From the NCBI RefSeq assembly GCF_009754915.1, contig NZ_WPIK01000025.1, forward strand, positions 1 to 32,161: a stretch of 32,161 nucleotides of DNA, in the 5' to 3' direction. Position numbers and translations under genes: made by a program. Positions 14,153-22,543 of this stretch are shown piece after piece; within the stretch, counting starts at the first letter, position 1; every line of letters begins with the position of its first letter. A model generated the notes under the pieces. The model was not told the DNA's origin and searched no databases. It worked only from the letters and a program-made list of their open reading frames with translations. Origin of the DNA: Mucilaginibacter arboris (GTDB lineage: Bacteria > Bacteroidota > Bacteroidia > Sphingobacteriales > Sphingobacteriaceae).

Positions 14153-15266
14153 GGGCAAAAATGTCCATGCCGCCAACATGTGCATAAAACAAATCAGCCG
14201 GATCAGTAGAATTTCTTCTGATCTTGGCATCAAAGTTTACACCGCCGTATTTAATGCCGCCGCCTTCCAAAATAATTAACATCGATTCTGTCAGCTCATT
14301 AATATCATTCGGAAACTGGTCTGTATCCCAGCCATTTTGCATATCACCACGGTTGGCATCGATAGAACCTAATAAACCGTTATCAACAGCAACCTGCAGC
14401 TCATGCTGGAAAGTATGTCCGGCTAAAGTAGCGTGGTTTACTTCCAGGTTTAAAGAAAAATCATTCAGCAAATCATATTTTTGCAAGAAACCGAACACTG
14501 TTGCCGCATCAAAATCATATTGGTGTTTAGTTGGTTCTGCAGGTTTTGGCTCGATAAAGAAGCTTCCTTTAAAACCGTTTTTACGGGCATAATCTTTTGC
14601 TGCATGTAAGAATTTTGCAAAATGCTCCTGCTCGCGTTTCATGTTAGTGTTCAGCAAGGTCATGTAACCTTCGCGGCCGCCCCAAAAAGTATAATTTTCT
14701 CCGCCTAAAGCAATGGTTGCATCCAAAGCACATTTTACTTGTGCGGCACCGTGGGTTAAAACGTGAAAATCCGGATTGGTGGAAGCACCGTTCATGTAAC
14801 GCTTGTGCGAAAACAAGTTGGCAGTTCCCCAAAGCAATTTTACACCGCTTTTTGCTTGTTTTTCTTTCGCATATTCTACCAAAGTTTGTAAACGGTGCTC
14901 GTTTTCGGCTACATTATCGCCGTAATCAACTACGTCCACATCGTGGAAACAGTAGTAAGGCAAGTTCATTTTGGTGAAGAATTCGAACGCTGCATCCATT
15001 TTATCTTTCGCACGTTCTATCGGATCTGCTTTTGCATCCCACGGAAAAATGTGCGTAGCGCCACCAAAAGGATCTGAACCATTACCAACGAAAGAATGCC
15101 AGTACGCACCGGCAAATTTAAAATGCTCTTTCATGGTTTTGCCGGCAACAACGCGGTTTTCGTCGTACCAGCGAAAAGCTAAAGGATTATCAGATTCCAG
15201 GCCTTCAAACTTAACCTGGCCTAAGCCTTTAAAAAACTCTTTTTCTCCTGTTATTATATTTCCCAT
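13935..15266 (-). CDS. xylA: Xylose isomerase
   Basis: A 443-residue cytoplasmic enzyme that converts D-xylose to D-xylulose using divalent metals. The catalytic His region is [13 protein letters not shown]. The metal-binding Glu lies in [19 protein letters not shown], and further ligands are in [18 protein letters not shown] and [20 protein letters not shown]. The length matches the class II enzymes of Bacteroidota and Firmicutes. It follows xylB by 41 bases and shares its promoter. The 3' end and terminator are duplicated at 11151-11428. A motif copy with one mismatch (14075-14085) encodes YASFD. Confidence 0.97.
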   Translation of the reverse strand: MGNIITGEKEFFKGLGQVKFEGLESDNPLAFRWYDENRVVAGKTMKEHFKFAGAYWHSFVGNGSDPFGGATHIFPWDAKADPIERAKDKMDAAFEFFTKMNLPYYCFHDVDVVDYGDNVAENEHRLQTLVEYAKEKQAKSGVKLLWGTANLFSHKRYMNGASTNPDFHVLTHGAAQVKCALDATIALGGENYTFWGGREGYMTLLNTNMKREQEHFAKFLHAAKDYARKNGFKGSFFIEPKPAEPTKHQYDFDAATVFGFLQKYDLLNDFSLNLEVNHATLAGHTFQHELQVAVDNGLLGSIDANRGDMQNGWDTDQFPNDINELTESMLIILEGGGIKYGGVNFDAKIRRNSTDPADLFYAHVGGMDIFARALITADNILQKSDYKKVREERYASFDSGKGKEFEEGKLSLEDLRNYAAENGEPATISGKQEYLENLINRYI

Positions 15267-15307
15267 AATTTAATTGATTAATATGCTTTTTAGCTATTTA
15301 TTGAAGT

Positions 15308-16789
15308 TTAATTAGTGGTTAATTGTTTTTCAAGCAACGTTTTCCATTGCTGATAAATTTGTTCAAACTGATTACCTGTCGGCTCGATTTTTTGTACCGG
15401 AAGCATGTTGTTAAATGCTTCTTCCGGCGAGGTAAAAATGCCAGCGCCAATTCCGGCACCTAAAGCTGCGCCTGCGCTGCCATCATTTTTATATAATTCT
15501 ACCGGTACGCCTGTTACATTTACAAAGGTTTCGGTAAAAATATCGCTCATAAACATGTTTGCTTTTCCGGCGCGGATTACGGTTGGGTCCATTCCGTTTT
15601 CCCGCATAATATCCAACCCATAACGAAAAGCGCAGGCAATTCCTTCCTGTACTGCACGAAAAATATGTGCCCGGTTATGTCTGTTCACATCAATTCCAAT
15701 TATCTGGGCTCCAACCTGGCGGTTATTTAACATTCGTTCGGCACCATTTCCAAAAGGCAAAACCAGCAAACCTTCACTTCCCGGGTTGATCTGGCGCGCT
15801 TCTTCGTTCATTTGCTGATAAGAAATATCTGAACCGAAAAGACTTTTTGCCCAGCGGTTTAAACTACCTGTTCCGTTAATGCATAATAAAACGCCTGTCC
15901 GGGTTTGGTTTGTTGCATAATTTACATGTGCAAAAGTATTGACACGAGATTGCGGGTCGTAAACAGGTTGATCGCTTACACCATAAATTACTCCGGAAGT
16001 TCCTGCTGTTGCAGCAACTTCGCCAGGTTTTAAAACATTTAACGATAAGGCATTATTGGGTTGATCGCCAGCTTTATAAGCAACGGGAATGCTGTTTTTA
16101 AGACCTAATTTTTGTGCTAATCCCGGCCGTACGGTCCCGTGAACAGAAAATACAGGCTGAACAGGCGGAAATAAATCTTTACTGAAACCAAAATAATTGA
16201 TTACATCAGATGAAATGTTATGATCAATAAAGTCGTAAAAAATACCTTCGGAAAGTGCGGAGATGGAAGTTGTAATTTCTCCTGTTAGTTTCATGGCGAT
16301 AAAATCGCCGGGCAGCATAATTTTATCAATAGCAGCATATTTTTCGGGTTCGTTTTCTTTCACCCAGGCTAATTTAGAAGCCGTAAAGTTTCCGGGGGAA
16401 TTTAATAAATGCGATAAGCTTTTCTCCTCTCCGATGGCTTCAAAAGCTGCATTTCCGATTTCTACTGCGCGGCTATCGCACCAAATAATACTATCGCGCA
16501 ATACTTTCTGATCTTTATCAACCAAAACTAAACCGTGCATCTGGTAAGCAATTCCGATAGCAGCAATATCTTCCGGGTTGTATTTGCCGGATTGATTACA
16601 AGCTGCAATGGCCTGCTGCGTATATTCCCACCAAAGTTCGGGCGATTGCTCTGCCCAGCCTGGTTGTAAGGAAATAATGTCAGCCTCTTCTTTCGGGAAT
16701 TGTGCTGAAGCAATTGTGCTTTGCGAAACAGCATCCAGAACAGAAACTTTTACGGATGACGTACCAATATCAATACCTAATAATAACAT
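15308..16789 (-). CDS. xylB: Xylulokinase
   Basis: A 493-residue FGGY-family kinase that phosphorylates D-xylulose to xylulose 5-phosphate for the pentose phosphate pathway. The N-terminal phosphate loop LGIDIGTSSVKVSVLD, the QMHGLVLVD substrate region, AATAGTSGVIYG and the C-terminal GSAGAALGAGIGAG are all present. It is first in the xylB-xylA operon, divergent from a LacI-type regulator, with a palindromic operator candidate in the shared 113-base gap. Length is standard. A sister motif (16090-16100) lies inside the gene without damage to the frame. Confidence 0.96.
   Translation of the reverse strand: MLLLGIDIGTSSVKVSVLDAVSQSTIASAQFPKEEADIISLQPGWAEQSPELWWEYTQQAIAACNQSGKYNPEDIAAIGIAYQMHGLVLVDKDQKVLRDSIIWCDSRAVEIGNAAFEAIGEEKSLSHLLNSPGNFTASKLAWVKENEPEKYAAIDKIMLPGDFIAMKLTGEITTSISALSEGIFYDFIDHNISSDVINYFGFSKDLFPPVQPVFSVHGTVRPGLAQKLGLKNSIPVAYKAGDQPNNALSLNVLKPGEVAATAGTSGVIYGVSDQPVYDPQSRVNTFAHVNYATNQTRTGVLLCINGTGSLNRWAKSLFGSDISYQQMNEEARQINPGSEGLLVLPFGNGAERMLNNRQVGAQIIGIDVNRHNRAHIFRAVQEGIACAFRYGLDIMRENGMDPTVIRAGKANMFMSDIFTETFVNVTGVPVELYKNDGSAGAALGAGIGAGIFTSPEEAFNNMLPVQKIEPTGNQFEQIYQQWKTLLEKQLTTN
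16090..16100 (-). repeat. Sister-type motif TAAAAACAGCA inside xylB
   Basis: TGCTGTTTTTA on the plus strand, followed by AAGACCTAATTTTTG, echoing the extended context of intergenic copies. Confidence 0.55.
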
Positions 16790-16858
16790 GTTTATCTATA
16801 TAATTTACAGCCGGGAAATCAGGTCTATTTGTGTTGCAACGAAAATAATAAAAATATT

Positions 16859-16870
16859 GCAATCGATTGC
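16859..16870. promoter_or_regulatory. LacI-type operator candidate
   Basis: GCAATCGATTGC is a perfect 12-base palindrome with the central CG typical of LacI/GalR-family operators. It sits between divergent xylB and the LacI-type gene, 33 bases before the latter's ATG. A second, shorter palindrome, GTTGCAAC, lies at 16833-16840. Confidence 0.65.
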
Positions 16871-16902
16871 CTAAATTTTTATTTATTATTTTGACAACTT
16901 TT

Positions 16903-17943
16903 ATGAAGAACCAGAAACGAACAACCATTCATGATATAGCCAGGAAACTAAATATTGCTGCATCATCCGTTTCACGGGCTTTAAACAACAGCAGTAAAGT
17001 TAGTGCTTCTACCAAAGAACTGATCTTAAAAACAGCGAAAGAGCTTAATTATAAGCAAAATTTTCTCGCCCAAAACCTGCGTAAAGGCCAGAACCAAACT
17101 ATTGGTGTGGTGGTTCCGCGCATTAATCAGAACTTTTTTTCTAACATTATTGCCGGGCTGGAAGAAGTAACTTACAAAAACGGCTACAATCTGGTTATTT
17201 GCCAGTCGAACGAATCGCACGAGCGCGAAGTGCAATGCGTAGAAACGTTGATTCACCAGCATGTAAGTTGTATTGTAATTTCTATTTCTGTGGAGCATAC
17301 CAATGACGATCATTTAAAAAACGTATTGGCACAAGGGATACAGTTAATACAGTTTGACCGTGTTGCACAGGACCTGGAAACTTTTAAAGTGATTAACGAT
17401 AATGAGCAGGCTGCAACTGAAGCAGTTTCCCACATGATCAACCAGGGTTACCGCAGGATTGCTTTGCTGGAAGGGCCGCAAAACCTGGCTATTTTCAGGC
17501 AGCGGAAAGCGGGCTATTTGCGTGCGCTGGAACAACATCGGGTCCCGGTTGTAGAAGAACTGATCATTAAAAATGCATGGACAAAAGAGCTTGGCGCAAA
17601 AGCAACGCGTAAACTGCTGAGTTTACCAAAGCCTCCTGATGCGGTTTTTGCTTCTACTTCTGATTTTTCTGCTTTAGGTGTTTTAGAAGTGGCCAACAGT
17701 ATGGGTTTTAAAGTTCCGGATGTTTTGGGTGTTTGCGGTTATTCTAATGAGGCTTTTAGTGAAATTACTACGCCTTCGATTACAACTGTTGATCAATACA
17801 GCAAAAAAATGGGCAAAGCCATTGCCGATTTATATTTTGAGGAGATAAAAGAAGCACCAAACAGTACGGTTTATAAAACAGTCAGCATCAAACCAAAACT
17901 AATTGTAAGGTCATCAACCCAAAGAAAAAACATTCCTGGTTGA
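16903..17943 (+). CDS. LacI-family regulator, probably of xylose genes
   Basis: A 346-residue repressor with an N-terminal LacI helix-turn-helix (TIHDIARKLNIAASSVSRAL) and hinge, then a periplasmic-binding-like sugar sensor (IGVVVPRINQNFFSNIIAGL through TTPSITTVDQYSKKMGKA). The ATG at 16903 gives MKNQKRTTIHDIARKL, the usual start; an upstream in-frame ATG at 16867 overlaps the operator and is rejected. Divergence from xylB suggests xylose-linked control through the 16859-16870 palindrome, with autoregulation likely. An exact motif copy (17846-17856) encodes IKEA near the C-terminus. Confidence 0.9.
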   Translation: MKNQKRTTIHDIARKLNIAASSVSRALNNSSKVSASTKELILKTAKELNYKQNFLAQNLRKGQNQTIGVVVPRINQNFFSNIIAGLEEVTYKNGYNLVICQSNESHEREVQCVETLIHQHVSCIVISISVEHTNDDHLKNVLAQGIQLIQFDRVAQDLETFKVINDNEQAATEAVSHMINQGYRRIALLEGPQNLAIFRQRKAGYLRALEQHRVPVVEELIIKNAWTKELGAKATRKLLSLPKPPDAVFASTSDFSALGVLEVANSMGFKVPDVLGVCGYSNEAFSEITTPSITTVDQYSKKMGKAIADLYFEEIKEAPNSTVYKTVSIKPKLIVRSSTQRKNIPG

Positions 17944-17949
17944 TGCCAA

Positions 17950-17960
17950 TGCTTCTTTTA
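17950..17960 (-). repeat. Iterated 11-mer just after the LacI-type gene
   Basis: Exact TGCTTCTTTTA seven bases past the stop codon, followed by CCCCTATAAAATAAAT, similar to other gene-end copies. Confidence 0.8.
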
Positions 17961-18023
17961 CCCCTATAAAATAAATACATTGTTGAAAAAGTAGTTGCTT
18001 TACAACGGTTCAAGCGGTTTCCT

Positions 18024-18044
18024 GCTGATGGGGCATCCATCAGC
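18024..18044 (+). promoter_or_regulatory. Leader hairpin before the YitT gene
   Basis: GCTGATGG and CCATCAGC form a perfect eight-pair stem with a GGCAT loop, 22 bases before the ATG. There is no T run after it, so a terminator is unlikely; its role is unknown. Confidence 0.4.
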
Positions 18045-18065
18045 ATTAATAATAAATATTGGGGC

Positions 18066-18938
18066 ATGAAGACAAAAAGCAAACTTAAAACCACATTGAA
18101 AAATGCTGTATTGATCCTGTTGGGGATATTTTTAGCTGCGATAGGTTTAAAAGGCTTTTTACTGTCCAGCCATTTTATAGACGGGGGCGTAACCGGCATA
18201 TCCATGCTGCTGGCAGACATTACGGGTATCCCCATTTCCATCCTGATCTTTGTGATCAATATCCCTTTCCTGATCTTAGGTTACCGGAGGCTGGGCAATG
18301 TATTTGCATTAAAGAGCACTTTGGCCATTGCCGGACTTTCGCTTTGTCTGGCCTTTATCGATTTTCCCGATGTTACGCCTGATAAATTGCTGACGGCCGT
18401 TTTTGGGGGGATGTTTATCGGCGTGGGGATAGGCTTGGCCATCCGCAGTGGTGCGGTGCTGGACGGTACCGAAATTGCAGCCTTACTGGTAAGTAAAAAA
18501 AACCAATTGCTGAAAGTAAGCGACGTGATATTGGTTTTAAATGTGCTGGTTTTTTCCGCTGCAGCGTTTTTTTTAGGCATTGAATCGGCTTTGTACTCCA
18601 TCCTCACCTATATGGCAGCTTCCAAAATGATCGATTTTATTTTGAACGGCATAGAGCAATATACCGGTATCACAGTTATATCGGCCAAAAGTGAGATCAT
18701 CCGAAGGGTGATTACCCAGAATATGGGCCGTGGCGTAACTATTTACCAGGGCAAAAGCGGTTACGGGAAAGACGGGCAGATCAATGACCCGCGTGACATT
18801 ATTTTTACGGTGGCTACCCGGCTTGAAATACCCCTGCTAAAACAACAGATCCTGAAGATCGACCCTACTGCCTTTATCGTTCAGCAAAGTATTGACGATA
18901 CCACAGGAGGTTTGCTTAAAAGAAAAGGCCTGCATTAA
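18066..18938 (+). CDS. YitT-family membrane protein with DUF2179 domain
   Basis: A 290-residue inner-membrane protein. The N-terminal 200 residues hold five or six membrane helices of the YitT (DUF161) type, including VLILLGIFLAAIGLKGFLL, the conserved HFIDGGVTGISMLLA and GIGLAIRSGAVLDGTEIAAL. The C-terminal DUF2179 domain follows (GRGVTIYQGKSGYGKDGQ, then KIDPTAFIVQQ). The family's substrate is unknown. Codon use is more GC-rich than that of neighbouring genes. It stands alone between motif copies at 17950 and 19035. Confidence 0.9.
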   Translation: MKTKSKLKTTLKNAVLILLGIFLAAIGLKGFLLSSHFIDGGVTGISMLLADITGIPISILIFVINIPFLILGYRRLGNVFALKSTLAIAGLSLCLAFIDFPDVTPDKLLTAVFGGMFIGVGIGLAIRSGAVLDGTEIAALLVSKKNQLLKVSDVILVLNVLVFSAAAFFLGIESALYSILTYMAASKMIDFILNGIEQYTGITVISAKSEIIRRVITQNMGRGVTIYQGKSGYGKDGQINDPRDIIFTVATRLEIPLLKQQILKIDPTAFIVQQSIDDTTGGLLKRKGLH

Positions 18939-19276
18939 GTTTTTTATGCAAATGCCTGTCCTTCTGTTGCCTCATTAAAAATGCTGCTGTGTTGAATAAT
19001 CCATTTACTGGTTGCCAACATCATTTTGAAGGGTTAAAAGAAGCATTTTCTTTTTTAAGTTGAAGAGCGGTCATTCTATTGCGGAACCAAAATACGAACA
19101 ACATAATTGCATTTTTTACTGAGCGCTTCTTTTATCAGCCTAAAAAAATGATGGTAAAAGAAGCATTGGATTCGCTCCTGCCGCCTAAAATTATCCTTTC
19201 AAAACCCCGAAAGTATTTTATCCTAACTTATATTCTTTTTAAAACGTAGAAACATGCTGAATAATATTTATTTATC
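18939..19276. repeat. Intergenic region with three motif copies
   Basis: An exact copy lies at 19035-19045. An inverted pair, CGCTTCTTTTA at 19124-19134 (one mismatch) and TAAAAGAAGCA at 19155-19165, can fold into a hairpin with a 20-base loop. No gene is seen. The promoter of the LruC gene should lie in 19170-19260 but no clear -33/-7 pair stands out. Confidence 0.7.
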
Positions 19277-21415
19277 ATGAAAAAAATCTTTTACCTTTTA
19301 GGAATTGTAAGCATTTCTGCTATAACTTCCTGTAAGAAAGAGCATTCGGGAATTGATGAAAGCAACATCAACAAGATTGCGCCAAATGGCTTCAATTATC
19401 AAACGTCTAAAGACGTAAGCCTGAACCTGCAACTCCTAACCAATGGAGACCAGCCAATTGCCGGTGCGGTGGTTAGTGTTTATACTACGGCAAGCACAGA
19501 TGCAGGCAGTGCTGTTTTTAAAGGTATAACGGACCAAAACGGAAATTTAAAAGCAACTGTGAACGTTGCTGCTTCTTTTACCCAGTTAATTATTGATCCG
19601 TCTTATGTTGGGTTAATGCACAATGTGAGGGCAAATATCAACAATAACACCATTACAGCAACCATTGGCGGCAAAAGTGGCTACAGCGGTGATATTGTAC
19701 CGGATGCAATTAATAATAATCAGGGGCCTGGCGGTTCAACCGGTGTTTTAGGAACGCTTGGTTTAACTTCTACAGATTATGTTTATCCTTCGCCTTACAC
19801 TACTACTGCCGGCGCCGTATTAAACACAACTGCTTATCCGTTGGCTTTAGGAAGGCCGGTGTATCTCGAAACCACTTCTGATGTGATCGATGCTTCTTTA
19901 CTGTCTTATGTAAATGCTTCGCTGCCAGAATCACAATCGGTAAGTAATATCCATCCGGAGTATCTTTCCAGTTCGGCAGTTTCCAACATCAATGTTACTG
20001 CAACTTCCGATGTTTGGATTACTTATGTTTCAGAAGGTGCAAGCAATCAAAACACCCTGGCTTATTATACTTATAATACCAATAACCCGCCAACTGCTAC
20101 TTCCGGAGGTACAAATGCAAAAGGTATTGATAAAGTTACCATGGTGTTACCAAATGCTTCTGGCGTTGGTTCTGGCGGCGGTTTAAAATCGGGCGATAAA
20201 GTTAAACTGGGTACTTTTAGTGCCGGAACAACTATCGCTTTTGTGCTGCTTCAAAATTCATGGACCGGCAGCGGCGTTAACTTAAGCACGCAGAAGTTTT
20301 ATTCGGATAGCCAGCTAAATCCGGAAAGCACAAGTGCATTAAAAAAACACTCTGTGGTTTTGTATGATGACGTACACAAACTTTATCTGTTTGGTTTTGA
20401 AGATATGAACCGGCAAACAGCATCAACAAACCCAGGCGGCGGTGCTTCAGACAATGATTTTAACGATATTGTTTTTTATGCCACTGCAAACCCTATAACT
20501 GGCATATCCAATACCGGCATACCGGTTATTGACAAGGCAGGCGACAGCGATGGTGATGGCGTATTAGATGTTTATGATGCCTTTCCGACTGATCCTACAC
20601 GCGCTTATATTTACAGCTTCCCATCACCGACAACTTTTGCACAGCTTGCTTTTGAAGACAACTGGCCATCAAAAGGTGATTATGACATGAATGATCTGGT
20701 TGTAAACTACCGCTACACTTTTATTGCCAATGCGCAAACTCAAATTGTTACCATGCAAACAGATTTTACGGTGGCTGCTTCCGGCGCTTCCTTTAAAAAT
20801 GGGTTTGGTTTACAGTTGCCTTTTGATGCTTCTACCGTAAAATCCGTAACCGGACAAAAGACCATCAGTAATTACATCCAGTTTGCAAGTAACGGTGTAG
20901 AAGCCGGACAAACCAAGGCTGTAATTATTCCTTTTGATAACCATGAAGCTATCATTCATAACCCTGATTACTCTTTCTTTATCAATACACTTAATGCAAA
21001 AGATAAAGTACAAAGCGTTACCTCTTCTGTATTGGTAACCTTTAATTCGCCGGTTTCAAGTTCTGGTTTAAGTATAGCATCCTTTAATCCGTTCCTGATC
21101 AGCAATTTAAGAAGAGGTTACGAAATCCATTTACCTGGTTATGCAGCAACAGATAAAGCTAACGCAGCCTTGTTTGGCACTACAGATGATGCTTCGTTTG
21201 TAGCAGGCAGAAAATCTTATACTTCGAGAGAAAACTGGCCTTGGGCGCTTAGCTTTAATGATACTTCTTTTAACTATCCGTTAGAAACCATAAACATTAC
21301 TGCCGCTTATCCGCATTTTACAGACTGGGCAGGTTCCGGAGGTACCAGTTTTGTTGATTGGTACAGCAACTTAACAACCGGTTACCGGGTTAATGCTAAT
21401 TTGTATTTGAAATAG
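19277..21415 (+). CDS. LruC-domain surface lipoprotein
   Basis: A 712-residue lipoprotein. The signal ends in the lipobox SAITSC, with C19 as the lipidated residue. A carboxypeptidase-regulatory-like beta domain follows at about residues 45-130 (LNLQLLTNGDQPIAGAVVSV). A DUF4114-like segment (DNDFNDIVFYATANP) and a calcium-binding DSDGDGVLDVYDAFPTDP repeat lead into the LruC region, which has the repeated pattern FEDNWPSKGDYDMNDLVVNY. LruC proteins are found across Bacteroidota and other marine or soil bacteria; their role is unknown. It is probably exposed at the cell surface. Motif copies at 19510 (sister), 19570 and 21262 (one mismatch) lie inside the gene. Confidence 0.9.
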   Translation: MKKIFYLLGIVSISAITSCKKEHSGIDESNINKIAPNGFNYQTSKDVSLNLQLLTNGDQPIAGAVVSVYTTASTDAGSAVFKGITDQNGNLKATVNVAASFTQLIIDPSYVGLMHNVRANINNNTITATIGGKSGYSGDIVPDAINNNQGPGGSTGVLGTLGLTSTDYVYPSPYTTTAGAVLNTTAYPLALGRPVYLETTSDVIDASLLSYVNASLPESQSVSNIHPEYLSSSAVSNINVTATSDVWITYVSEGASNQNTLAYYTYNTNNPPTATSGGTNAKGIDKVTMVLPNASGVGSGGGLKSGDKVKLGTFSAGTTIAFVLLQNSWTGSGVNLSTQKFYSDSQLNPESTSALKKHSVVLYDDVHKLYLFGFEDMNRQTASTNPGGGASDNDFNDIVFYATANPITGISNTGIPVIDKAGDSDGDGVLDVYDAFPTDPTRAYIYSFPSPTTFAQLAFEDNWPSKGDYDMNDLVVNYRYTFIANAQTQIVTMQTDFTVAASGASFKNGFGLQLPFDASTVKSVTGQKTISNYIQFASNGVEAGQTKAVIIPFDNHEAIIHNPDYSFFINTLNAKDKVQSVTSSVLVTFNSPVSSSGLSIASFNPFLISNLRRGYEIHLPGYAATDKANAALFGTTDDASFVAGRKSYTSRENWPWALSFNDTSFNYPLETINITAAYPHFTDWAGSGGTSFVDWYSNLTTGYRVNANLYLK

Positions 21416-21443
21416 ATTTTAAGCTGATAAAAACACCATCCAT

Positions 21444-21482
21444 AAAATGTCCCTTTCAGAAAAACTGAAAGGGACATTTTTT
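21444..21482. terminator. Strong bidirectional terminator
   Basis: AAAATGTCCCTTTCAG (21444-21459) and its exact complement (21465-21480) form a 16-pair stem with a five-A loop. Flanking A and T runs serve both the LruC gene and the converging oxidoreductase. Confidence 0.9.
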
Positions 21483-21502
21483 ATGATGAGAACTTAACCC
21501 TG

Positions 21503-22483
21503 TTATTCCTTTTTTTGAGTAAAAGTATCCATCAACTCCATAGAATAAATTGCATCCTGAACAGAACAAGGATTTGGGCTTCGCCCCAAAAAATATTGAA
21601 CTACTTTTGCTATCATCGGTTGCTGCACATGTGCTAAAGGTTCAAAATTCAGTTTTTCTACCTGTCCGTTTTGAGTTAAAGTGATTTCCGAACTAAATAC
21701 CGGGAAACTTATTTTTCCTTCAGAACCAATAATTGTACAAATATCCTGCTGCCCGCCTTCTGCAACTGTAAAACACCAGGTTCCTGTAAAAACTACTTTA
21801 TTTTTGAACAGGATATTTCCGGTTACTAAATCATCTGCTTCGTAAAAACCTCCCTGGTTTAACCCAAAGCCTGATGCTTCTTTTACCTCACCAAAAAAAT
21901 AAACCATTAAATCTAACTGGTGCGGTGCAAGGTCATGAAAAAGGCCGCCACCGGAAATAACCGGATCAACACGCCAGTTTTTTTCCGAACTGGCAATCAG
22001 GTTTGATTTTGGCGGTTGCAGCATTTGCAGATCAACAAAACGGACCTCGCCTATTGCTTTACTTTCCAACAGTTCCTTCACCTTTAAAAACACAGGCTGC
22101 TGCCTGCGGTAATGTGCAACAGAAACCTTTTGCTGATATTTTTTTGAAGCCTCCAAAATTCTTCTGGCAGAAGCAGCCGAAAGCGAAATGGGTTTTTCTA
22201 CATAAACCGGTTTCCCGGCTGCCATTGCTTTAACCGCATATTCTTCATGTTGCAATGGCGGCGTGGCAATATAAATGGCGTTTATCTCAGGGTCGTTAAT
22301 CAGTTCATCAGCCTTGCTGTACCATTTCGGCACCTGATGCCTTTTTGCATAATCCGCTGCTTTTGCCGCATCGCGGCGCATTACGGCTACCAGTTCAGAA
22401 CCAGCAACCTTGTTAAATGCCGGTCCGCTTTTTTTCTCGGTCACATCGCCGCAGCCAATAATGCCCCATTTTATTTTCTCCAT
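21503..22483 (-). CDS. Gfo/Idh/MocA-family oxidoreductase
   Basis: A 326-residue NAD(P)-dependent enzyme of the glucose-fructose oxidoreductase and inositol dehydrogenase type. The Rossmann start is WGIIGCGDVTEKKSGPAF. The catalytic-site EKP lies in AAGKPVYVEKPISL, and the C-terminal domain contains GGGLFHDLAPHQLDLMVYFFG with its conserved DLAPHQLD. It probably acts on a sugar or cyclitol, but the substrate cannot be read from sequence. It lies 60 bases downstream-facing from nothing on its own strand, so it likely has its own promoter. An exact motif copy (21875-21885) encodes VKEAS in a surface-loop position. Confidence 0.92.
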   Translation of the reverse strand: MEKIKWGIIGCGDVTEKKSGPAFNKVAGSELVAVMRRDAAKAADYAKRHQVPKWYSKADELINDPEINAIYIATPPLQHEEYAVKAMAAGKPVYVEKPISLSAASARRILEASKKYQQKVSVAHYRRQQPVFLKVKELLESKAIGEVRFVDLQMLQPPKSNLIASSEKNWRVDPVISGGGLFHDLAPHQLDLMVYFFGEVKEASGFGLNQGGFYEADDLVTGNILFKNKVVFTGTWCFTVAEGGQQDICTIIGSEGKISFPVFSSEITLTQNGQVEKLNFEPLAHVQQPMIAKVVQYFLGRSPNPCSVQDAIYSMELMDTFTQKKE

Positions 22484-22510
22484 CGGTTTAAATTATTTTT
22501 GAGTGGGCCA

Positions 22511-22521
22511 TGCTTCTTTTA
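22511..22521 (-). repeat. Iterated 11-mer between two minus-strand genes
   Basis: Exact TGCTTCTTTTACC in the 60-base gap. A one-mismatch copy in the opposite orientation lies at 22609-22619 inside the next gene's 3' end, where it encodes KASFT. Confidence 0.8.
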
Positions 22522-22543
22522 CCATATAAAAATCTGCTTTTTC

